DNA of 5,323 bases, taken from positions 19,722-25,044 of the forward strand of contig PARN01000005.1 in the NCBI GenBank assembly GCA_002711515.1, written 5' to 3'. Within the stretch, counting starts at the first letter, position 1. Every line of letters begins with the position of its first letter. The position numbers and the translations under genes were made by a program. Positions 1 through 5,323 of the stretch are shown piece after piece. Below the pieces are notes generated by a model. That model saw only the letters and a list, made by a program, of their open reading frames with translations, was not told the origin of the DNA and made no database searches. The DNA comes from Rickettsiales bacterium. GTDB lineage: Bacteria; Pseudomonadota; Alphaproteobacteria; TMED127.

Positions 1-1018
1 CAGGATAACCATTTGACGCTAAAACGATACAAACAACAGAATCGTTACTTTTTTTTAGATGTAAATTGGAGAGATTATTGTTAGTTGTAGCAATAATTAT
101 TTCTAACAAGTCAGTTTCTAATGTTCTCAAAAGTGTCTGGCATTCAGGATCGCCAAACCTAACATTATATTCAATCACATAAGGCTTTTCATCTTTGATC
201 ATAAGTCCAAAAAAAAGAATACCTTTAAAATTAAGTTTTTCATTTTTTATCCCAGTGATTGTTTTTTTTACAATTTTTTCTAAAATAAGCTTTTCTATGT
301 TGTGATTAATCTTTTTTGAGGGAGTAAAACATCCCATACCACCTGTATTTGGCCCCTTGTCATTATCATATGCTTTTTTATGGTCTAGTGCGTAACCCAG
401 AGGTAAAAAAGAATTATTATCAACAAATACAAAATAACTTATTTCAAATCCTTTCAAGAAATCTTCTATTATTATTTTTTTTCCAGCACTACCGAATTTT
501 TTATTTATCATAATTTCATTGATAGCAAAAACTCCCTCATCATAATTATTACAAATAATAACACCTTTGCCAGCTGCAAGACCATCGGCTTTTATAACAA
601 GAGGAAAACTTTTTGATTTTAAAAATTCTTTTGCTTTTTTTGCACTAATAAATTCCTTAAACTTAGCTGTTGGTATTTTATATTTATTCAAAAATAATTT
701 TGAAAAAAGTTTAGATGATTCTAGTTTAGAGGCCAGCTTAGTTGGACCAAAAGTATTGAAGCCGTTTTTTATTAAAAAATCACTTATTCCGTCTGCTAGA
801 TAATTCTCAGGCCCAATCACTACTAAATCAATTTCTTTTTCAACGCAAAATTTCAATATTACAGACTTGTCAATCTTATCAACCTTCTCACAAATAGCTA
901 TATCTTCAATACCACCATTGCCTGGAATGCAATATAGATTTTTACATCTTTCAGATTTTTTTATCTTCCAGCATATTGCATGTTCTCTTCCCCCACTTCC
1001 TAAAACTAAAATATTCAA
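1..1018 (-). CDS. purD: Phosphoribosylamine-glycine ligase (GAR synthetase), C-terminus beyond left edge
   Basis: ATP-grasp enzyme of de novo purine synthesis in the cytoplasm. It joins glycine to 5-phosphoribosylamine using ATP, giving GAR. The reverse strand reads open from 1018 to the window edge, giving 339 residues; E. coli PurD is about 430, so roughly the last 90 are missing. Visible motifs in order: N-terminal GSGGREH (7-13), PGNGG (32-36), GPE (69-71), FGPT (90-93), ATP-grasp KADGLAAGKGV (143-153), DHK (212-214), GPNTGGMG (222-229) and the metal-binding ENxRFGDPE-like block (E283, N285, RFGDPE 287-292). The start is TTG at 1018-1016: translation from it begins MNILVLGSGGREH, as in the family. 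An in-frame TAA lies at 1036-1034, no ATG intervenes, and AAGGA sits 8 nt upstream. The usual GPExPL reads GPENYL here, a mild deviation. It is divergent from xseA. Identification is very secure. Confidence 0.97.
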   Translation of the reverse strand, partial: MNILVLGSGGREHAICWKIKKSERCKNLYCIPGNGGIEDIAICEKVDKIDKSVILKFCVEKEIDLVVIGPENYLADGISDFLIKNGFNTFGPTKLASKLESSKLFSKLFLNKYKIPTAKFKEFISAKKAKEFLKSKSFPLVIKADGLAAGKGVIICNNYDEGVFAINEIMINKKFGSAGKKIIIEDFLKGFEISYFVFVDNNSFLPLGYALDHKKAYDNDKGPNTGGMGCFTPSKKINHNIEKLILEKIVKKTITGIKNEKLNFKGILFFGLMIKDEKPYVIEYNVRFGDPECQTLLRTLETDLLEIIIATTNNNLSNLHLKKSNDSVVCIVLASNGYP

Positions 1019-1060
1019 GAATAAAATCCTTTTTTATGATATTCAATGTTAAGTATAGTA
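1019..1060. promoter_or_regulatory. Divergent purD/xseA intergenic region with possible -10 elements
   Basis: This 42-bp spacer is the only non-coding stretch in the window, so the promoters of both purD and xseA should lie in it or in the adjoining coding ends. On the plus strand TATGAT at 1035-1040 matches a sigma-70 -10 box in five of six positions. It would start transcription near 1047, which fits translation of xseA from 1061. On the minus strand TATACT (complement of 1052-1057) could be a purD -10 box, with a start near 1045. I see no convincing -35 hexamer for either, and no operator palindrome or riboswitch. Promoter placement is inference. Confidence 0.35.
1027..1031 (-). promoter_or_regulatory. 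Shine-Dalgarno site for purD
   Basis: On the minus strand AAGGA lies 8 nt before the TTG at 1018. It is the clearest ribosome binding site in the window and supports TTG as the real start, since the other genes here have weak or no such site. Confidence 0.7.
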
Positions 1061-2398
1061 ATGAAAAATTTGTCCAACATATCTAAATATACAGTAACAG
1101 AGTTAAATAAATCTATAAAAAATATAATTGAAGGTACTATAGGTTTAGTAAATGTAACAGGAGAAATTTCTCAACTGAAAAAACATTCCTCTGGCCACAT
1201 TTATTTTACGCTTAAAGATGAAGAAAGTGTAATTTCTTCCATTTGTTGGAGATCAACAGTTCCATTGCTAGAAAATCAAATTACTGAAGGAGCTTCAGTT
1301 CAAATAAAAGGGAGAGTTACGACATACTCACCTCAATCGAAGTATCAATTAATTGTTGAGCAAGTAGAATATATAGGGGAAGGTGCAATTTTAAAAATTT
1401 TAGAAGAAAGAAAGAAAAAATTATTAAAGGAAGGACTTTTTAACCAAGATTATAAAAAAACTATTCCACAATTTCCACAAGTAGTAGGAATCATAACTTC
1501 AGAAACAGGAGCCGTGTTAAAAGATATTATTCATAGGGTAGAGGATAGATTTCCATCAAAACTCATTCTTTTTCCTGCAAAAGTTCAGGGTGAAAAATGT
1601 GTTGAAGAAATTTGTAAAGGAATTTCATTTTTCAATAATTTGTCTACACAAGAAAATAAAGAAAAAGTAGATGTGATTATTTTGGCAAGGGGTGGCGGGA
1701 GCCTTGAGGATTTGATGTCTTTTAATGATGAAATATTAGTCAGAGCAATATTCAAATCAAGAATTCCAATAGTGTCGGCGGTAGGACATGAAACAGATAT
1801 TACACTTTGTGATTTTGTAGCTGACTTGAGGTCTCCAACTCCTACAGCTGCCGCTGAAATGATTTTCCCTGATAGAAAAGAAATACTAGCAAGGATAAAT
1901 GAAAAGTTTTTGCAAATGAATAAAACATTTTTAAAAAATTTTGACGAAAAAAATAAATCATTAGATTATATTTTCTCAAGACTACCGAAGTTTGATATTA
2001 TATTGAATAAATATTTCCAACATCTTGATTTGTTTGGCCAGAAAATAGATGGATTACTTAATCAAACCTTTTTAGAAAAAAAAATGCGATATTTAGATGT
2101 AGTAAAAAAACTAAATTCAGATAGTTTTTTAAATACTGTAAAAGTTTTAAGAAATAATTTGCTTCTTTCACATAAGAATCTTTTTAAAGAGCTTCAGGGA
2201 TTTATTGAAAAAAAAAAAATGAATTTTAATTCAAAAAAAAAAGAACTTTCTTTAATTTCACATAGAAAAACTCTTAAAAGGGGTTTTGCACTCGTTAAAA
2301 CAAAAGATAAAATTGTTTCAGATGCCACAAAAATTAGTAATGAAGAGGAACTAGAAATAGAGTTTTTTAAAAACAAAATAAATGTGAGAAAAATTTAA
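1061..2398 (+). CDS. xseA: Exodeoxyribonuclease VII large subunit
   Basis: Catalytic subunit of exonuclease VII, which degrades single-stranded DNA from both ends into oligonucleotides and works with several copies of the small subunit XseB (not in this window). Numbering from ATG 1046, the frame is 450 residues, against 456 in E. coli. An N-terminal OB-fold spans about 12-110 (YTVTEL, GEIS, SSGHIYFTLKD). The Exonuc_VII_L catalytic domain follows from about 130: GIITSETGAVLKDI, ARGGGSLEDL, VSAVGHETD, SPTPTAAAE. D160, R215, H248 and D251 correspond to E. coli D155, R205, H238 and D241, so the active site looks intact. A lysine-rich, probably coiled-coil region (about 280-405) precedes the conserved C-terminal KRGFALV (411-417). 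I prefer ATG 1061 (445 residues) over ATG 1046 because a candidate -10 box at 1035-1040 would place 1046 at the transcript start; neither has a good ribosome binding site. It overlaps the next gene by 1 bp. Confidence 0.97.
   Translation: MKNLSNISKYTVTELNKSIKNIIEGTIGLVNVTGEISQLKKHSSGHIYFTLKDEESVISSICWRSTVPLLENQITEGASVQIKGRVTTYSPQSKYQLIVEQVEYIGEGAILKILEERKKKLLKEGLFNQDYKKTIPQFPQVVGIITSETGAVLKDIIHRVEDRFPSKLILFPAKVQGEKCVEEICKGISFFNNLSTQENKEKVDVIILARGGGSLEDLMSFNDEILVRAIFKSRIPIVSAVGHETDITLCDFVADLRSPTPTAAAEMIFPDRKEILARINEKFLQMNKTFLKNFDEKNKSLDYIFSRLPKFDIILNKYFQHLDLFGQKIDGLLNQTFLEKKMRYLDVVKKLNSDSFLNTVKVLRNNLLLSHKNLFKELQGFIEKKKMNFNSKKKELSLISHRKTLKRGFALVKTKDKIVSDATKISNEEELEIEFFKNKINVRKI
2208..2242 (+). 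repeat. Paired poly-A tracts (A12 and A10) inside xseA
   Basis: Uninterrupted runs of 12 A (2208-2219) and 10 A (2233-2242) lie 13 bp apart within codons for EKKKM and SKKKE near the XseA C-terminus. They are in frame as read here. Such runs are prone to polymerase slippage and to sequencing length errors. Confidence 0.9.
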
Positions 2399-3195
2399 TG
2401 AAAAACGTTTTGTTTTTAGTGATCATACTTCTTTCAAATTCAATGAAGGCCGACGATTTCCCGAAAATATTTGGCTGCTTTTGTGAAGGTGGGTTGATTA
2501 CTGGAAAAGTAAAAAAAAATGATGAATTAGAAGTAGATAATAAAAAAATAGAAATATTTGATGAGGGGGTTTTTATATATGCTTTTGGTAGGAAATATAA
2601 TGATTCAGTTTCAATTTCTCATAATGGGAAGAAGAGGAAATTTAAAGTGTTGAACAAAAAATATAAAATTGAGAATATCAAAGGTCTTCCCCAAAAGAAG
2701 GTCGATCCATCCAAAGATGATCTTCTTAAAATAAAAAGTGACAGGTCTAAAATAAATAAATCGAAAAAAATGGGAAAGAAACAAAAACTTTTTTCTGATC
2801 AATTTATTTTACCTGTAAATGGAAGATTATCTGGATTTTTTGGAAGTCAAAGAATATTGAATTCAAAGCCAAGAAGCCCTCATAATGGAATTGACATTGC
2901 ACAAAAAGAGGGAGCTCCAATTATCTCTCCATCTAAAGGAGTTGTAAAACTTGTTTCTAAAAATATGTTTTTCACAGGTAATACCGTAATTTTAGACCAC
3001 GGATTGGGTCTGATTTCTATCTTTGCACATATGAAGGAGATTTTTGTTCGGGAAGGTCAACAATTAGATTTAGGAGACCTTGTCGGTGAAGTAGGTATGT
3101 CAGGGAGAGCAACGGGTCCACACTTACATTGGGGCGTTTACCTTTTAAACAAACCTGTTGATCCGCTTTCTCTCGTAGAATCAAGTTTTTTTTAA
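2398..3195 (+). CDS. Secreted M23 family (LytM-type) zinc metallopeptidase, likely peptidoglycan endopeptidase
   Basis: 265-residue protein predicted to act in the periplasm, cutting peptide cross-links of peptidoglycan. Residues 1-18 form a signal peptide (Lys at 3, hydrophobic 4-12, likely cut after MKA at 18). Residues 20-97 are a small beta-rich domain (GGLITGKV, GVFIYAFGR, IKGLP) that I recall in front of M23 domains in alphaproteobacterial homologues. A Lys/Ser-rich linker (about 98-131) leads to the peptidase domain, about 135-258. HNGID gives H162 and D166, FAHM gives H211, and HLHWG gives H242 and H244. By analogy with LytM, H162, D166 and H244 bind zinc and H211 and H242 are catalytic. 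All are present, so it should be an active enzyme rather than an EnvC/NlpD-type degenerate activator. Its ATG overlaps the xseA stop (TAATG, 2396-2400) after a weak GAG ribosome site, which suggests translational coupling. C27 and C29 form a CxC pair. The exact substrate bond cannot be told. Confidence 0.92.
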   Translation: MKNVLFLVIILLSNSMKADDFPKIFGCFCEGGLITGKVKKNDELEVDNKKIEIFDEGVFIYAFGRKYNDSVSISHNGKKRKFKVLNKKYKIENIKGLPQKKVDPSKDDLLKIKSDRSKINKSKKMGKKQKLFSDQFILPVNGRLSGFFGSQRILNSKPRSPHNGIDIAQKEGAPIISPSKGVVKLVSKNMFFTGNTVILDHGLGLISIFAHMKEIFVREGQQLDLGDLVGEVGMSGRATGPHLHWGVYLLNKPVDPLSLVESSFF

Positions 3196-4154
3196 AACAG
3201 GCCTCCAAGTAAAAGTTCTAGAAATTTTTTTTCATTTTCTATTTTTATACTTAGTTTGGCGACATTGATTTTTATTTGCAGACTTGATGGTATCTTTAAA
3301 TAATCCTTTTCTGTCGTGACTACAGATAATTTCTCTTTATTAGCAATTTTTAAGATATTTTTGATTTCTTTAATGGAATAATTATGGTGGTCGGGAAATT
3401 GAAGAAATCTTACAATTTCAAGTTTTTGTTTTTTGAGTAAGTTTAAGAAATTAAGATTATTTCCTAGTCCAGAGAAAGCAAGAATTTTTTTGTTTTTAAG
3501 TTCTTTTAAGATGATACTTTTTTCTGCATAAATAACTTTATTATCATCAACATTAATTTCATCAAATTTCTTTTTACTTTTTCCTATACATACAATTATT
3601 TCATACTTTTTATTTACATTCCCAATTTTTTCTCGTAAAGGGCCTGCTGGGAAGATTCTTCGGTTCCCAAATTTATAATTCAAATCTACAACTAAAATTG
3701 ATACATTTTTTTTCAAATTAATACTTTGAAGCCCATCGTCAAGAATAAGGAGGTCTGCTCCATTTTTTACACAAAATAATCCTCCATAAATTTTGTTTTT
3801 AGACATGCACGTGTTTCCATGCTGATGATGAAGTAATGACTCATCACCAACCTCCTCATATTTATAAGTTTTATTTACAATTAAGGGTCCTTTTTTAACC
3901 CCTCCATACCCTCTAGTTAAAACAAAAATTTTTTTATACTTTTTTGAAAGTATCTCCCTTATTTTAATTACCAGTGGGGTTTTACCTGAACCGCCAACAA
4001 CCAAATTTCCTACACATATTACTGGAATATCAATTGTAATTTCTTTTCTAAATTTAGAGTTAAAAATATGTCCGAGATAATATAAGTACGATATTGGGAG
4101 AAAAATAAAGCTTAGAATCCCTTTTTTCTTCCAAAAATTTGGAGTTTTAAACAT
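3192..4154 (-). CDS. lpxK: Tetraacyldisaccharide 4'-kinase (lipid A 4'-kinase)
   Basis: Inner-membrane P-loop kinase that phosphorylates the 4' position of tetraacyldisaccharide-1-phosphate to give lipid IVA, the acceptor for Kdo addition. It has 320 residues; E. coli LpxK has 328. A hydrophobic N-terminal segment (about 13-31) is the expected membrane anchor. The Walker A-like loop VGNLVVGGSGKTP covers 48-60 (K58, T59). Then come LTRGYGG (79-85), EVGDE (101-105, D104 in the position of the catalytic Asp), the Walker B-like LDDGLQ (138-143), FPAGPLRE (168-175) and FPDHHNYS (253-260), followed by VVTTEKDYLK (278-287). All family landmarks are present. The ATG overlaps the waaA stop by 1 bp (TAATG on the minus strand) with no Shine-Dalgarno sequence, so translation probably depends on ribosomes finishing waaA. 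The 3' end overlaps the convergent M23 gene by 4 bp. Confidence 0.97.
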   Translation of the reverse strand: MFKTPNFWKKKGILSFIFLPISYLYYLGHIFNSKFRKEITIDIPVICVGNLVVGGSGKTPLVIKIREILSKKYKKIFVLTRGYGGVKKGPLIVNKTYKYEEVGDESLLHHQHGNTCMSKNKIYGGLFCVKNGADLLILDDGLQSINLKKNVSILVVDLNYKFGNRRIFPAGPLREKIGNVNKKYEIIVCIGKSKKKFDEINVDDNKVIYAEKSIILKELKNKKILAFSGLGNNLNFLNLLKKQKLEIVRFLQFPDHHNYSIKEIKNILKIANKEKLSVVTTEKDYLKIPSSLQIKINVAKLSIKIENEKKFLELLLGGLF

Positions 4155-5323
4155 TATAAATTAACCATATTTTTTATTATTGAATATGCTTTTTCTGACT
4201 CTCTAAAACATAATTCTTTAAAATTTTTAATTGTCTTTTTTCTTATCTTTTCATTTTCTAATAACATTAAAATTTTAGTTGCTAGCTCTGTACTATCTTT
4301 AATTTTATAACCTGACTTTGTTTTAATAATTTTTTCCTCTATATCTTTAAAATTTTGCATATATTTTCCAAAAATCAGAGCACAGTTAAAACTGTTTGTC
4401 TCCATAGGGTTATGACCACCCGAATTTTTCAATGATCCTCCAACGACTGAGATATGCGAAAGCTTAAAAAAAAGGCCTAGTTCACCAAAACTATCAACAA
4501 TATAAAACCCATGATCTTTGGGAATTTTCGTTTTAGTTGATCTGATTGAATATTTTATTTTATTGCTTTCAAGATTAGATTTGATTCTGTCTAATTTTTT
4601 AGGGTGTCTCGGGATTATTACAAAAAAAAGGTTTTTTTTTTTTAATAAATTAAAGCAATCAATCAAAAATAATTCTTCATCTTTATGACTACTGAATAAC
4701 GAAACTATTTTTTTATTTTTAAGTTGAGATTTTAAAGATTCATAGTCAGATTTTTTATAGGTAAGTCTATCAGATAAAAACTTAAGATTTGAGGATAATC
4801 TTACATCTCTTATACCTAAACTTTGAAATCTCCTTTTTGATAAACTATCTTGAGCAGCACACAAATAAATAGATGGAAAAATTTTTTTTGAGAAAAAACT
4901 AAGTTTTTTCCAAACATCGTATGATTTTTGTGAGATTCTCCCATTTAGTATAATGTATTTTTTACCATAATTTTTAATTTCATTTATAATATTTGGCCAA
5001 ATTTCTGATTCCATGAAAATTGTGAGATCAGGTTTCCATTTGTTTATAAATCTTTTAATTATAAAATTAACATCCAGAGGGGAATATATTAGAACTATAT
5101 TTTTATTTAGTTTTTTGATTAGATTATATGAAGAAATTGTAGAGGTGCTAAAAAGAATTGTTGATTTAGGATATTTTTTTTTTATTAAATCAGCAACAAT
5201 TATCCCTGACTTTGCTTCTCCAATGCTTACACCATTTATCCAAAAAAGCTTTCCTTCAGGCCTTTTTGTTTTCTGAAGAAAATTGAACTTTCCTTGAATG
5301 CTACTTATTGTTTCTTTTGATGT
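4154..5323 (-). CDS. waaA: 3-deoxy-D-manno-octulosonic acid (Kdo) transferase, N-terminus beyond right edge
   Basis: GT-B glycosyltransferase (kdtA) that transfers Kdo from CMP-Kdo to lipid IVA at the cytoplasmic face of the inner membrane. The frame stays open from the stop at 4154 to the window edge, giving 389 residues. The ATG at 5014 is internal (residue 104 of the visible part), because typical WaaA sequence continues upstream of it. About 30-45 residues including the start and any membrane anchor are missing. Motifs, numbered from the first visible residue: KRPEGKLFWINGVSIGE (20-36; E36 matches the catalytic Glu), ILFSTSTISS, YSPLDV, WKPDLTIFMESEIWPN, NGRIS (127-131), PRHP (238-241), DSFGELG (277-283), GGSL (295-298) and GGHNPMET (302-309), the nucleotide-sugar site. 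The usual His in the HxxSVGE motif is Asn30 here. Whether it adds one or two Kdo units cannot be read from the sequence. It lies directly upstream of lpxK, probably cotranscribed, and its promoter is outside the window. Confidence 0.96.
   Translation of the reverse strand, partial: TSKETISSIQGKFNFLQKTKRPEGKLFWINGVSIGEAKSGIIVADLIKKKYPKSTILFSTSTISSYNLIKKLNKNIVLIYSPLDVNFIIKRFINKWKPDLTIFMESEIWPNIINEIKNYGKKYIILNGRISQKSYDVWKKLSFFSKKIFPSIYLCAAQDSLSKRRFQSLGIRDVRLSSNLKFLSDRLTYKKSDYESLKSQLKNKKIVSLFSSHKDEELFLIDCFNLLKKKNLFFVIIPRHPKKLDRIKSNLESNKIKYSIRSTKTKIPKDHGFYIVDSFGELGLFFKLSHISVVGGSLKNSGGHNPMETNSFNCALIFGKYMQNFKDIEEKIIKTKSGYKIKDSTELATKILMLLENEKIRKKTIKNFKELCFRESEKAYSIIKNMVNL
4632..4643 (-). repeat. Poly-A tract (A12 on coding strand) inside waaA
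   Basis: Twelve consecutive T on the plus strand, read as A12 in waaA across Leu-Lys-Lys-Lys-Asn codons, with a run of eight T on the coding strand two bases further on. The frame is intact through it. It is a candidate slippage site and a place where indel errors would appear. Confidence 0.9.

Noticed and set aside
567..1052. Plus-strand open frames at 567-803 and 867-1052
   Set aside because: They lie antisense to purD, whose family motifs are continuous on the minus strand; the translations match nothing I recognise.
1019..1060. Purine riboswitch or PurR-type operator upstream of purD
   Set aside because: The spacer is too short for an aptamer and shows no operator-like palindrome.
3158..3193. 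Rho-independent terminator after the M23 gene
   Set aside because: The T8 run is present but the preceding stem is only five AT-rich base pairs with a 17-nt loop; too weak to annotate.
2194..3208. Minus-strand open frames at 2194-2376, 2611-2802 and 3017-3208
   Set aside because: Shadows of xseA and the M23 gene; low-complexity or motif-free translations with no upstream signals.
4154..5014. waaA as a 286-residue gene starting at ATG 5014
   Set aside because: The same frame continues upstream to the window edge with recognisable WaaA sequence including the catalytic GVSIGE motif, so this ATG is internal.
5013..5276. Plus-strand open frame of 87 codons
   Set aside because: Antisense to the N-terminal part of waaA, where the minus strand encodes clear WaaA motifs without interruption.
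1..5323. Mobile element, CRISPR array, defence system or tRNA
   Set aside because: No terminal inverted repeats, transposase motifs, spaced direct repeats or tRNA-like folds seen; coding of core genes covers nearly every base.

Overview
The window is an AT-rich, densely packed stretch of bacterial core genome. It carries five protein-coding genes with almost no intergenic DNA, and two of them run off the edges. Gene content points to a Gram-negative bacterium: it has Kdo/lipid A genes and a periplasmic peptidoglycan peptidase. The low GC, lysine/asparagine/isoleucine-rich proteins, 1-bp gene overlaps and a purD-xseA-M23-lpxK-waaA neighbourhood fit a streamlined marine alphaproteobacterium. 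A SAR11/Pelagibacterales-like lineage is my best guess. It is an inference from style and recalled gene order, not from a search.

Layout. Bases 1-1018 (minus) hold the N-terminal 339 residues of PurD (purine biosynthesis), starting at a TTG codon. A 42-bp divergent spacer (1019-1060) must serve both purD and the plus-strand pair. That pair is xseA (1061-2398, large subunit of exonuclease VII) and an M23 LytM-type zinc endopeptidase (2398-3195), joined by a TAATG stop/start overlap. The M23 gene then meets lpxK tail to tail with a 4-bp overlap (3192-3195). On the minus strand, waaA/kdtA (4154-5323, start beyond the right edge) reads into lpxK (3192-4154) through a second TAATG overlap.

How the genes work together. 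waaA and lpxK are consecutive lipid A-Kdo steps at the cytoplasmic face of the inner membrane. LpxK makes lipid IVA by 4'-phosphorylation and WaaA adds Kdo to it. The M23 enzyme acts on peptidoglycan in the periplasm, so the right two thirds of the window is mostly envelope biogenesis. xseA (DNA repair) and purD (purine synthesis) are housekeeping neighbours with no evident functional link.

I found no mobile element, CRISPR, RNA gene, toxin-antitoxin or defence locus, and nothing that looks like a new system. The points worth a second look are small: long poly-A tracts inside xseA and waaA, the non-ATG start of purD, the overlapping convergent ends without a clear terminator, a CxC pair in the M23 protein, and an Asn in a normally His position next to the WaaA catalytic Glu.
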